Positions 1 through 9,001 of a DNA stretch of 64,000 nucleotides are shown here, piece by piece. The notes under the pieces were generated by a model. It was not told the origin of the DNA. It saw only the letters and a list, made by a program, of their open reading frames with translations, and did not search any database. The position numbers and the translations under genes were made by a program. The DNA is from Saprospiraceae bacterium (GTDB lineage Bacteria; Bacteroidota; Bacteroidia; Chitinophagales; Saprospiraceae). The stretch spans positions 103,588-167,587 of the forward strand of contig JADKAE010000016.1 in assembly GCA_016715405.1 (NCBI GenBank), written 5' to 3'. Numbering within the stretch: position 1 is the stretch's first letter; each line of letters starts with the position of its first letter.

Positions 1-388
1 CAAAAATCGCAAAAATGATGGGCGTAGTGACAATCGCCGCCAAGGTCGACATCGACGTCAGCATCACCGACAAAGCGGTGTTGCCCTTACTCAGGTGTAC
101 GGCAAAGTTGGACACGTTGCCGCCCGGACAAGCCGCCACCAATATCATACCCAGCGCAATACTAACCGGCGGCTGGATGAGATATACCAACCCCAAAGTA
201 AGTAGCGGCAACAAGATTAGTTGTGAACTCAACCCCACCAGCGGCGCTTTTGGCGTTTTGAGCAATTCCCTGAAATTGTCGACTTTCAGATCGAGCGACA
301 CGCGGAAAGTGATAAAGGCCAGGCAAAAGTTGAGTAGCCCCAACTGCTCAGGGTTAAAATGGATGCGAATGCTGTCGATAGATTCCAT
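1..388 (-). CDS. Bile acid:sodium symporter (BASS) family protein, N-terminal part
   Basis: The gene runs off the left edge of the window; about 129 N-terminal residues are visible. The reading begins MESIDSIRIHFNPEQLGLLN and continues with hydrophobic stretches and the motif AACPGGNVSNFAVHLSKGN, which is typical of BASS/SbtA-like Na+-coupled transporters of the inner membrane, followed by LSVMLTSMSTLAAIVTTP. The ATG at 388 is the first in frame after a TAA about 60 bases upstream. No strong Shine-Dalgarno is visible, which is normal for Bacteroidota. The substrate cannot be told from the sequence. Family assignment is fairly secure from the CPGGNVSN motif; whether the full gene is intact is unknown. 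Confidence 0.8.
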   Translation of the reverse strand, partial: MESIDSIRIHFNPEQLGLLNFCLAFITFRVSLDLKVDNFRELLKTPKAPLVGLSSQLILLPLLTLGLVYLIQPPVSIALGMILVAACPGGNVSNFAVHLSKGNTALSVMLTSMSTLAAIVTTPIIFAIF

Positions 389-465
389 GCTTTTTCTGAA
401 CGCAAAGTCCACAAAGGTTTCGCAAGGAGCGCAATAGCGCACTTAGCGCTATATTTAGCGCTCTC

Positions 466-484
466 TGCGTTAAAATTAATTATA
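466..484. repeat. 19-bp direct repeat, left copy, flanking the RHS toxin island
   Basis: The sequence TGCGTTAAAATTAATTATA occurs here and again, identical and in the same orientation, at 5344-5362. The two copies bracket the whole RHS toxin region, and the genes outside them (symporter and BatA-like) are both on the minus strand. It could be an insertion footprint or a recombination site; chance or a shared terminator-like motif cannot be excluded. Confidence 0.6.
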
Positions 485-511
485 CAATAGTCCGCGCAGA
501 GTGCGCGGATG

Positions 512-661
512 CTAAGTTAGGTGAATCCCCCCGAAATCCAAGTCTTTATGGAAATCGGGATGAAATTGATCAAACTCAGCATTCTTGCTGAGACGCTCGA
601 AAAGTTTCCATCGTGAAAGGTCTTTGTAGTCAACCTTTCCGTCATACTTTGTATTTGCCAT
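512..661 (-). CDS. Small hypothetical protein (49 aa)
   Basis: A 49-residue reading frame beginning MANTKYDGKVDYKDLSRWKL and ending DLDFGGIHLT. It is charged and aromatic-rich, with no signal peptide or membrane segment. It opens just after an in-frame TGA, so it is not obviously the tail of a longer gene. I do not recognise the family. Its composition looks protein-like rather than random, but it is short and could be a relic in the intergenic region next to the RHS island. Confidence 0.35.
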   Translation of the reverse strand: MANTKYDGKVDYKDLSRWKLFERLSKNAEFDQFHPDFHKDLDFGGIHLT

Positions 662-952
662 TTTGAGTCAAAAAGTTGAATATCTTTATTTTAGCATAAA
701 GACCGCCGGCTACAAAGTAGATCTCGCCTCCCCATTTTTTTAGGCAATCGGCAATTTGCCCCAGGTAATAATCAAATTGCAACATAAGAAAGTAAGAAAT
801 ACCCCAATCGAGGTATTGACTTAAAACATAAAGGCTATTAATTTTGGAGTGTATTTTGTTGAGTAAAAAACAAATACAATAAACAACAAATAGACACATC
901 GATTATTCTGAAGCCGTAATCGTTCATAGTTATCACCTCCAAAAAAATCAAG

Positions 953-3190
953 ATGAATATGCACCCCAAGACCATATTCTTCATCGCTTTCCTCGTATTT
1001 ATTACCAGTAGTCTATTCGCCCAGGAATGGGACGGCCAAGGCACACAGTTCAATGCTACCAGCAGACCTTCCAGGTAAAACGCACAGACGGCAGCAGCGC
1101 TACGCTAAACCTGTCGCAAATGCTGAGCGAACGCGCCCAGGGCCTACTGGATGACATCTCGCCCAAAGACGAAACCAACAACTCCGAGGAGTGCAACCTC
1201 GAACCCCTTGGCTGCACCCCTTACGAGATACAGCAGCAAAACAGCTCCGTGACCTCCATCATGGGACAGATGGCGCAGCTGAACGCGGCCGGCGAGTTTT
1301 CCCATCACCTTGTACCTGGTGCAACTGTGTGACGGCTCCACGATATACATCCTGGGTCAGAACCTGCTCAGCCAGTTGCTGGGGCCGCACATCGTATTGG
1401 ATCAAATGCTCATCACCGGCCCTGATCAACTCATCAGCGTCACCGTAATACGAAAAGACCCCTTGTTTGCTATGGAGTTCGACTACGAGCTCAACGGCAA
1501 TATTGAGGAGGCCCGCTGGAAAGTCACCCGTCACAATCCCAAATACTACCGCTACGGCTACGACGGCCTCAACCGGGTGACGGTAGCTGACTACGGCGAC
1601 ATCCTGCTCACCGAAAACCCCGCAAACGGCACGCTCAACCTGCAAATACTGGAAACCAACACCTACCGGGGTTGGAACTACGCCTACGACGCCATCGGCA
1701 ACCTGGAGCGATTGAGCCGCAACGGCTTCATCGGCGGCCCCACCTGCGAATGGGGTATGATAGACGACCTGACCTACAGCTACGACGCCCAGCGCACTCA
1801 CCTCACAGGCGTAGCCGACGCAGCGCCCCTGCCGGGCCGCGACAAAGGCTTCAAACCCAAACCCGGCGCCGGCGCTTACCTGTATGACGACAACGGCAAT
1901 ATGACGTTTGATCCACATAAAGACATCACTATTACCTACAATTTTCTTAACTTACCCAGTCAGATCGTCAAAACCGGCGCCGGAGGCGGCACCATGAGCC
2001 TCACCTACGACGCGGCCGGCCGCAAATGGCGAAAACAAGTAGCGGGTGTGATCAAAGACTACTGCCAGGGCATCGAATACAAAGACGGCAAAGTAGAAGC
2101 CGTGTACGGCCAGGAAGGCCGCCTGACAGCAGTCTACGACCAGTACGGCGTAACGCTCACGAGCTTTAGAGCCGAGTATTGGCTGAAAGACCACATAGGC
2201 AACACCCGCCTCGCCTTCGCCGATGAAAACCACAACGGAACCATCGAGGTATGGGATGACCCCTCGACTCCGGAGAATGAGGCGGAAATTACTCAAGAAA
2301 ATCATTACTATCCCTTCGGCATGAATCACGAAGGTCCGTGGTACGCCACTATCGGGCCTAGGAATGGGTATCAGTACAATGGCAAGGAGCTGAATGAGGA
2401 ATTGGAACTGGGGTGGAATGATTTTGGGGCGAGGTGGCAGGACCCGGCTACGGGGCGCTTTATATCCATCGACAGATTCGCCGAAAAGTATAATTTTCAG
2501 TCAGTTTACGCCTTCGCAGCTAACAACCCAATTAAGTTCGTAGATGTCAATGGCGATAGTATTTGGATTGCGCATAAGGGGAATACCTACTTATATGACA
2601 ATGGTAATCTTTTCAATAGTGATGGGACAGAATACACAGGAAAAATGAAAGGCTTTTTGAAACAGACCGTCAAGGCACTAAACAAACTTAATGAAACTAA
2701 TGAGGGCAGATCAATCTTATCGGATTTATCTCAATCCGAAAATAACTTCACTATAGAAAGCGGATTCAATCGGTTCTTGCCAGATGACCATGGTTCTTTT
2801 GGGATTAATATAGTCACAAATAACACTTATGCCTTTCAAGTATTGGATCAAAGAGAGCTTTTGGCGGGGCATTTGCCGTTTACTCAAATTGGAGATGGAG
2901 GTACCATTTATTGGCAAAGAGATGGAGCCATAAGCTTGGGACATGAGCTAGCCCATGCTCATGACGCCAATTATGGTCTATTGGATACAAGAAGAACAGA
3001 AGTAAATGGGGGGCAATCAGAAATTCGAGAAATAAGAGCGGTGTATAAGGAGAATCGTATTCGTGAGCAAATGGGCAAAAAACTAAGGAAAAATTATAAT
3101 GGAGGCCCGAATTTATTGGATTCGAACAAACGGCCTATCAATTATATTAATCCGTTTTTATTTAACTTCCTAATAAACATGCCAAGATGA
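953..3190 (+). CDS. Exported RHS-repeat polymorphic toxin with C-terminal zincin (M91/NleD-like) domain; two frameshifts
   Basis: The start MNMHPKTIFFIAFLVFITSS is a Sec signal peptide. Reading then moves to a second frame near 1055 (QTFQVKRTDGSSATLN) and returns near 1310 (LVQLCDGSTIYILGQNLL), so two indels are needed. The middle has YD/RHS repeats (YGYDGLNRVTVADYGD, YLYDDNGNMTFDPH) and the RHS core: HYYPFGMNHEGPWY, then YNGKELNEELELGWNDFGAR, then DPATGRFISIDRF. After the core a variable toxin domain of about 200 residues follows, with HELAHAHD (from 2942) and downstream EIREIRAVYKENRIREQMGK, as in M91 metallopeptidases such as the effector NleD. It is short for an RHS protein. The next gene overlaps its stop by four bases and is a candidate immunity gene. 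Function is inferred; no catalytic test is possible from sequence. Confidence 0.8.
1407..1519 (+). repeat. RHS-internal duplicated segment, copy 1
   Basis: This 113-bp stretch encodes LITGPDQLISVTVIRKDPLF and the residues after it. It recurs at 3696-3808 with the same length; I count five mismatches. It marks where the second RHS module was copied from the first. Confidence 0.9.
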
Positions 3191-3663
3191 CAATAAAACA
3201 AATAATGGCATTGACCATTTCAGCATGTGTTCTCTCTTGTGCGATAAATCAAAGTCAAAGGAGTGACAAAATCATGAAATTAAATTTTTCTAAATGTATA
3301 ATTTCTTCTGAAGCATTTAAGTATATTATCGTAAAAATACCAAGAGGATACTCTAAAAATTACATAGAAAATGAAGGGATTTGTGAATATAGATTTGCCT
3401 ACAAAGATGGATCAATCGTTTATATTAGTAGTGACGTTTGGTATGGCTCATCTCTTAATGTTGAAAATCGACACGCTATGGGTCATGAGTCATACAATAA
3501 AAAAGCATTGCTAGACACTATTATTTTAAGTGGTATTCAAACAAATACCAAATACTGGAGTGAGCAAATTATTGGCGACATATTGCTTGGCTACGTTAAC
3601 GCATCAGAAGATAAAAGAACACTTTTTGAATATGCATTTTCGAGTATCAAGAAGATCGATTGA
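3187..3663 (+). CDS. Candidate immunity lipoprotein for the first RHS toxin
   Basis: 158 residues starting MTIKQIMALTISACVLSCAI; the short hydrophobic segment ending in LSC is a lipobox, so the mature protein is probably a periplasmic or membrane-anchored lipoprotein. Its ATG overlaps the toxin stop (ATGA), giving translational coupling. Base composition is clearly more AT-rich than the surrounding housekeeping genes, as is the toxin tip before it, suggesting they moved together. I recognise no family. Immunity function is inferred only from position: in polymorphic toxin systems the gene just after the toxin tip is normally its immunity gene. An exported location would fit a toxin met in the periplasm. 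Confidence 0.6.
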   Translation: MTIKQIMALTISACVLSCAINQSQRSDKIMKLNFSKCIISSEAFKYIIVKIPRGYSKNYIENEGICEYRFAYKDGSIVYISSDVWYGSSLNVENRHAMGHESYNKKALLDTIILSGIQTNTKYWSEQIIGDILLGYVNASEDKRTLFEYAFSSIKKID

Positions 3664-3695
3664 ACCGACAGGAATATACCATTCTTATTTTCAAC

Positions 3696-4778
3696 TGCTC
3701 ATCACCGGCCCTGATCAACTCATCAGCGTCACCGTCATTCGAAAAGACCCCTTGTTTGCCATGGAATTCGACTACGAGCTCAACGGCAATATTGAGGAGG
3801 CTCGCTGGGGTGGGGCTCGCGCCCGAGCTCAGGCGTAGGCGCAATGACCCTTCGACGCCGTAAAATGAGGCAGAAATAACCCAGGCGCAGCGAAGCGGAG
3901 TCCCGTACCGACGCAAGGAGGTCGGGAAAAACCACTACTATCCCTTCGGTATGAACCACGAAGGCCCCTGGTACGCCCCCCATCGGGCCAAGGGATGGGT
4001 ATCAGTACAATGGCAAGGAACTGAACGAGAATTGGATCTGGATTGGAATGATTACGGGGCGAGGTGGCAGGACCCGGCTACGGGAAGGTGGTGGCAGGTG
4101 GATCCCCTGGGGGAGGACTACTACTCTATTTCATCATATGCTTATGTTGTAAATAATCCATTAAAATATATTGATCCTGACGGTAGGTATATTGATATTG
4201 AATATGAGGATGAAAATGGAGAGATTCAAAAATACAGATATGGCTCAGGAGATAAGATAAAAAACAAGTTCGTAAAACAAGTGGTGAAAACTTTGGACAA
4301 ATTAACAAAAAAAGGTGCTGATGTGGAAGGGATAATTAACACACTAAAAGATGATGATTCTAGCATAACGATTAATGAGATAGGTTGGGATGATCACAAT
4401 GCTACAGTATCACTCGGTTCAGGGGGGAATATCAGCTGGAGCCCAGAAGGGGGAATTGTGACGGATGAGGGAGAAAACAGGAGTCCATCTGTAGGTTTGC
4501 TGCATGAGTTAGGACATACTTACTTTGATGTGTACAAAAGGGATCAAGCTGTAGATGAACCAAAGATTGAGGACTTCGATAATATCGAAGATTTTAACAA
4601 GGCTTACAATGCCTATGAAAGCTCTTTTAGACTTACGATAACGGAAGACAAATGGGTAATTGAACGAGTGGAGAATCCTGCTGCCATAAACCTTGGTCAG
4701 CCAACAAGAAAAGCACATTCGTATAAAAGAAAATTCCAGGCCAGAGGACCATTTTCGGTAAAAGAAAAAAAGAACTAA
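3696..4778 (+). pseudogene. Orphan RHS core plus second zincin toxin tip (displaced toxin cassette)
   Basis: The segment starts with the duplicated 113 bp (3696-3808), then passes through a scrambled, stop-containing stretch (about 3810-3930) where the central YD repeats of the first copy are missing. It re-enters an open frame at 3951 (MNHEGPWYAPHRAKGW) through the core motif DLDWNDYGARWQDPATGRWW and a new tip. The tip carries HELGHTYFDVYK (from 4503) and later ENPAAINLGQPTRKAHSYK, again M91/NleD-like and recognisably homologous to the first tip but divergent. It has no start or signal peptide of its own, so it is best read as a silent tip that recombination through the shared RHS core could place onto the first gene. 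The open 276-codon frame shows the tip has been kept intact. Confidence 0.75.
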
Positions 4779-4780
4779 AA

Positions 4781-5212
4781 ATGAAGCATTTCACTTTAAT
4801 TATATTTACTATTTTTCTTGTAAAGGGTGTTCACGCTCAAAACGTTGAACGTATTGAAATCTACTACATTCCTTTTAACGTACATATAGATGGTAGAGTA
4901 ACGCCCGAATTTCTGGAGACAGATACAATATTTAGCAGAAAAATTACTATTGAAGATTCAGCGGTTATCAGATCGTTTGAAAATGCCGTTTCGCTGGTTA
5001 ACTTAATTCCCAAAACTAGTAGAAAGGAATTTGTGCCCTATATGGAAATAAATGTATTTATCAGAAGACCTGAGGGAAGTAAAGCAAAAGACACACTAAA
5101 GAAAAGCATATATCTGAATTCAAGCTATCTGATTAGTTTCTATGATTGCCAATTTCATAGAAACCCTATACTGGAAAAATGGTTGGGTGCTTATGTTTTT
5201 AATGTTAAGTAA
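4781..5212 (+). CDS. Candidate immunity protein for the second toxin tip (exported)
   Basis: 143 residues; MKHFTLIIFTIFLVKGVHAQ is a signal peptide with an AxA-like cleavage site, so the product is probably periplasmic. It starts three bases after the second toxin tip stops. It has no similarity that I can see to the first candidate immunity protein (3187-3663), as expected if each is specific for its own toxin. No family recognised. Role inferred from position. AT-rich like its neighbour. Confidence 0.6.
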   Translation: MKHFTLIIFTIFLVKGVHAQNVERIEIYYIPFNVHIDGRVTPEFLETDTIFSRKITIEDSAVIRSFENAVSLVNLIPKTSRKEFVPYMEINVFIRRPEGSKAKDTLKKSIYLNSSYLISFYDCQFHRNPILEKWLGAYVFNVK

Positions 5213-5343
5213 TACGTATCCCTCCGGCGAAGTACCTCCCCTCCTTCTGAAGATGGCACAACCCCGCTATTGCAAAGGTTTCCACCTATGGGGCAGCAAC
5301 TCACCGACTTGCTGGATGGGATGATCGGGCAAGCGGGTCAGAA

Positions 5344-5362
5344 TGCGTTAAAATTAATTATA
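5344..5362. repeat. 19-bp direct repeat, right copy
   Basis: Identical to 466-484 (TGCGTTAAAATTAATTATA). It ends seven bases before the stop of the BatA-like gene. The stretch 5213-5343 between the second immunity gene and this repeat holds no convincing gene. Confidence 0.6.
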
Positions 5363-5368
5363 GTGAAA

Positions 5369-7396
5369 TTATAATTTCCAAAACCGCAGCAACAATACCT
5401 CGGCAGCCAAAAACAACAGCGCCAATATAACGCACCAACGCCAGAGCGTGACGCCCTTGCTGCGTTCTTCGATCTTGGCGGTGAGTACGGTGTTGTCGTT
5501 GATGTCTATGACTTTGGCATTATCGCCCACCCAGGACTGCAGGTCGGTAGGATTGTAATAATCGAGCTCCGACTCTTTGCGGTTGTAGTTGAAGGCCATT
5601 TTTTGCAAAATGGTGTCGCGTTGCATAAAAAGCTGGTAAAATCCAGCCTCTTTGACTTCTTCGTTGAGGGTGAGAAAAACCGTGGACCCACGATGCGTTG
5701 TTGGGGATGAATTCTTCGCCCAGGCCTTTGAGTTTGTATACCATTTCCGTGCTGGTGGTGCGATGGTCGGCGCTCACTACTTCATCCAGTCCGAGCGTAT
5801 AGGCGATGGGCCTTTTTTGGCCCGAAGACAGGGCCATCTTGTACAACATCGGGATAAATATCTCGCCGTTGAGGGGCAGGTTGTTGATCTCTTCGTTGAG
5901 CGGCGCCGCGCAGATGTACAGGTGGCCGCGCTCGATGGGGTATTTGGATAAAAAAGAAGAACCGTCGCGGTAACTTAGCAATTGCTCTTCCTTGCGATTG
6001 TTGAAGTTGGTAAATTTAAAATTGCCCTTCGTGACCGGCAATTTCAGGTTGGCGCCGGCATTTTCAAACACGTCGTTAAACACAAATTCCTGGGTGTTGA
6101 TGCTGCCCACCTGGCGCTCTGTATTTTCAAAAGCCATCAATTCGTTGGCGGGAAAGGCAGTGAGGAAGCTGCGGTACGACATCAGGTCGGCGTCTTTGCC
6201 GGGGAACACCAACACGTTGCCGCCCCTGCGGGCATATTGCAGCAATTCGGCGGCTAGCCCGGAGCTGATGCTGCGCAGGCCATCCACTACGATCAACTGA
6301 TTTTCAGAAAAACGCGAATAGTCGAGACTGCGACTTGGCGAAGATTTGGCCTCAAAATAGCTGATACCCGCGAATGCCGACTGGAGGTAGCGGTTGGGTG
6401 TATTTTCATAAATATTCAGCACCTTGATCTTTTCCGCCACATTAAAGGCCAGGAAATAGCTGTCGTCGAACTGCACCGGGTAGTCGGTGAGTTGCAGACG
6501 GGCCTCGTGCCATCCGGTGCGAAGTATGGTGAAAGGCACCGTATCGCTCACCGTACTGTTGGCCGGTATCGATAGCTCGCCTACAGGCTTCGATTGCCCT
6601 TCATATTGCAGGCTGAGGCGGATATTTTCGGCGTTTTCGCTGCTGTAATTGCTCACCCGTATCACCAGTTGGTCGGTTTGGTTGAGGAGTTGCACGGGCG
6701 TTTCAAACCAGGCGGTATCGATAGATATATTGCGTTCCTGCACCGATTGCAGGGCACCAGGTTGATTTCGAAAGTGCTGTCGGGGTAATTGCCGATATCC
6801 GTGATATTTCGCTGGAAATCGGAGATGATATAGGCTACGTGGTTGGTGTATTTGCCGCTGTTGAGGGTTTGCTCCTGCCGCGCCAGCACCTTCGACAGCT
6901 CGCGCACCGCCGGGCTCACGCCGATTTCTTCGATCAGGGCCATGGCGTCTTCCTGGCTCACGAGTCGCTGGTGGCGGCCTTCAAAATCGTTGGTCAGTAT
7001 CTGAAAGCGATCTTCTACGCTGTAGGCTTCTACAATTTCCCGGGCCCTTTGCTTGGCGCGATCCACCAGCGGCACATCCTGGCTCAGCGCGCTCATACTA
7101 AAGGAGTTATCCACAAAAACGCTCACCGCTTTGGCGCCCTGCTTGACCTCTACGTCCTGGGGGATAAACGGCTGGGCGAAAGCCAGCACCAAAAACAGCA
7201 GGGCCAGCAGTCGCATAGCCAGCACGATGAGGTTGCGCAGGCGCGAGCGGGAACTGGTTTCTTCTTTGATTTCTTTCAAAAAGCGCACATTGGAGAAGTA
7301 CACCTTTTTGAATCGACGAAAGTAGAACAGGTGGATAATCACCGGTATGGCGAGCGATAAGAGAGCGAAGAGAAAAGCCGGGTATAAAAACTGCAT
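5369..7396 (-). CDS. BatA-domain membrane protein (double transmembrane, vWA-like); two frameshifts
   Basis: About 675 residues. The N-terminus MQFLYPAFLFALLSLAIPVI then IHLFYFRRFKKVYFSNVRFL is the BatA (aerotolerance regulator) N-terminal domain with two membrane segments, the second being LIVLAMRLLALLFLVLAFAQ. A von Willebrand A-like region follows (SVFVDNSFSMSA, a MIDAS-type DxSxS), then a long extracytoplasmic region and a C-terminal membrane segment (WRWCVILALLFLAAEVLLLR). The frame shifts near 6745 and near 5685; on both sides the protein reads on smoothly (...NLV / ALQSVQERNISIDTAW and ...NNASW / STVFLTLNEEVKEAG), so I treat the gene as intact with sequencing indels. In Bacteroidota such proteins stand near Bat operons or alone; the exact role is unknown. 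Confidence 0.85.
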
Positions 7397-7430
7397 GTGT
7401 TGTTGCGCTGTTTGTGCTTCGGATGCCGTG

Positions 7431-7438
7431 CAAATGTA
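7431..7438 (-). promoter_or_regulatory. Probable -7 promoter box for the BatA-like gene
   Basis: On the minus strand this reads TACATTTG, matching the Bacteroidota TAnnTTTG -7 consensus, 34 bases before the start codon at 7396. Confidence 0.5.
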
Positions 7439-7557
7439 AGAATTTCTCGGGGTTTAGCATCTACCCCCTGTAAGGTATAGAACGCCGGGCGGCGATTTGG
7501 GTTGTAATATGGGTTGTGCTATTCATACAAAAATTTGACCAAAGCATACTTAATCGC

Positions 7558-7565
7558 TATTTTTG
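7558..7565 (+). promoter_or_regulatory. Probable -7 promoter box for the PIN toxin-antitoxin pair
   Basis: TATTTTTG matches TAnnTTTG. It lies about 107 bases before the antitoxin ATG. The bases between hold no gene I can see. Confidence 0.45.
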
Positions 7566-7672
7566 TAGTGTCTTTAAATCAAAGTTGATCAGATACTCAA
7601 CTCCGAGCGTAACCTGCCAAAGAGGTAAGGTGATAGACAAGCGGAACTTGAGTTGTATAAATTCAGATTGTC

Positions 7673-7881
7673 ATGATACGAACCATTCTTACCGCCGACC
7701 GCAACAATTTGATGCTTACCCTGCCCGATGATTTTTTGGGTAAGCAAATAGAAATTATTGCTTTTGTCATTGAAGAGGTCGCCAAAAAACCCCAAAAAAG
7801 GTATCGTTTACGGTTTTGAATGTGGCTGAAGAACTCAAAATAAATTACCGGTTCAACAGAGACGAAGCCAATGAACGCTAA
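7673..7881 (+). CDS. Antitoxin of a VapBC-like pair (one frameshift)
   Basis: The frame beginning MIRTILTADRNNLMLTLPDD reads to a premature stop at 7819 after an A-run (7793-7798). Adding one A there continues as KVSFTVLNVAEELKINYRFN and ends RDEANER, with the stop codon overlapping the toxin start (ATGAACGCTAA). That clean overlap strongly supports a single-base error in the run rather than a broken gene. About 69 residues, the right size for an antitoxin; the family (AbrB or another) cannot be decided. Antitoxins of this kind bind the cognate PIN toxin and usually repress their own operon. Confidence 0.65.
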
Positions 7882-8287
7882 TCAAAAGGTCTTTTTGGAC
7901 ACCAACCTGTTGATTTATGCCCACACTAGTGTGGATACACCGAAGCAGCAAAATATTCAGCTCATCATAATGAATGAACAAACCGTTATTAGTACGCAGG
8001 TCTTTACGGAAGCCGCTAATGTACTGTATAAAAAGTTCAGGTTCGGCTGGCAGGATATAAGGCAGGTGTTACATGAGATGGAACAGAATAATGAAGTGCA
8101 CACCAATTCCTATACCACTATACAAAGGGCATCTCAGATTGCCGAGCGGTACGGCTTCTCTTTTTACGATAGTCTGATTGTGGCGGCAGCGTTGGAGGCA
8201 GATTGTTCAATTTTGTATTCTGAGGATTTGCAGCATGGGCAGGAGATTGATGTGGTTTTGGCAATAAAAAATCCATTTTTGTATTAA
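7871..8287 (+). CDS. PIN-domain toxin (VapC-like ribonuclease)
   Basis: 138 residues. The start KVFLDTNLLIYAHTS carries the first acidic residue of the PIN active site; the conserved Glu (QVFTEAANVL) and the C-terminal acidic cluster (FYDSLIVAAALEADCSILYS then EDLQHG) follow in the normal order. The family cleaves RNA, commonly tRNA or rRNA, with Mg2+ held by these acidic residues. Its start overlaps the end of the antitoxin, so the two are translated together. Length is normal and the frame intact. Confidence 0.88.
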   Translation: MNANQKVFLDTNLLIYAHTSVDTPKQQNIQLIIMNEQTVISTQVFTEAANVLYKKFRFGWQDIRQVLHEMEQNNEVHTNSYTTIQRASQIAERYGFSFYDSLIVAAALEADCSILYSEDLQHGQEIDVVLAIKNPFLY

Positions 8288-8324
8288 TCATTTTTTTCCA
8301 TTCGTATATGCTACAGATTTTTAT

Positions 8325-8332
8325 TAAATTTG
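8325..8332 (+). promoter_or_regulatory. Probable -7 promoter box
   Basis: TAAATTTG matches TAnnTTTG, 25 bases before the start codon at 8357. Confidence 0.5.
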
Positions 8333-8356
8333 TAACAATCAAATAGACAATAACTT

Positions 8357-8911
8357 ATGAAAAAATTTAAACTTATCAGTATATGGATTTTCACAATTTT
8401 ATTCATTATTAATATTCTATTCGTTCCTTGGATTTTCGTAAGTAGACACGAGAGGAATCGTAATACGATTAGACAGGCAGGCTATTCTATGATTTATTCT
8501 CCTCCTACTATACCAGGTTCATCAAGCTATCGAGAAACAACATACGAAGGGTTTCCGGCTGAGTTCTGGTCTATCCAAATAGATCTTTATAGGCTAATTG
8601 TTCAATCAGTTGCGATTATTGTGCTATTTTCTGTCTCTTATTATACACTAATTTTGTTGAAAAAAGAAACAACCAAAAGTAAAATAACTTTCAACTTCTA
8701 TTCTCCAATACAGCTGTGCCCCCACATTATCCCTGCGCGTTTCGGCGTCTCTTTCTTTGTAAGTGAAAAGGAACCGCGACTTTTCGCAGTTCGACCATTC
8801 GCGCAAGATAGAGCCGAACGGATAGTAGTCGGCTGGGTATTCCAGCACGTAGTGTACGCTATCCGATACGCAATTTATAACGCTGTGATATTGGCTAGGT
8901 TATCGATATAG
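8357..8911 (+). CDS. Small two-span membrane protein, 3' end overwritten by an RHS relic
   Basis: The start MKKFKLISIWIFTILFIINI is a first membrane segment, followed by an external region (RHERNRNTIRQAGYSMIYSP) and a second segment (YRLIVQSVAIIVLFSVSYYT then LILLKKETTKSK). The frame stays open to 8911, but from about 8696 it runs antisense through an RHS core relic, and the residues there look unlike protein. The natural product probably ended around KKETTKSK, roughly 110 residues. Family not recognised. It has its own promoter box. Confidence 0.55.
   Translation: MKKFKLISIWIFTILFIINILFVPWIFVSRHERNRNTIRQAGYSMIYSPPTIPGSSSYRETTYEGFPAEFWSIQIDLYRLIVQSVAIIVLFSVSYYTLILLKKETTKSKITFNFYSPIQLCPHIIPARFGVSFFVSEKEPRLFAVRPFAQDRAERIVVGWVFQHVVYAIRYAIYNAVILARLSI
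8696..8879 (-). pseudogene. RHS core relic
   Basis: On the minus strand this reads VSDSVHYVLEYPADYYPFGS, then ILREWSNCEKSRFLFTYKER and DAETRRDNVGAQLYW. YYPFG, ..KERDAET..DN.GA.LYW are the RHS core motifs, here degenerate (expected FNGKERDAETG.DNFGAR). It is an isolated fragment without start or toxin tip, and belongs to a different RHS lineage from the copies at 1-5 kb. Confidence 0.6.
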
Positions 8912-9001
8912 CGCACTTTTTTGCCCAAAACCCACAAATTCATATATTGCCACGCGATTATTTCTCTTATCCTGACTGTAAAACCATTTAAACACAACAC
9001 C

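Noticed and set aside
642..899. 85-codon minus-strand frame (MCLFVVYCICFLLNK...)
   Set aside because: No family sense and overlaps the start of the small gene at 512-661; kept only as a doubtful frame.
8696..8911. C-terminal extension of the small membrane protein as a real domain
   Set aside because: The stretch is antisense to RHS motifs and has no hydrophobic or domain pattern.
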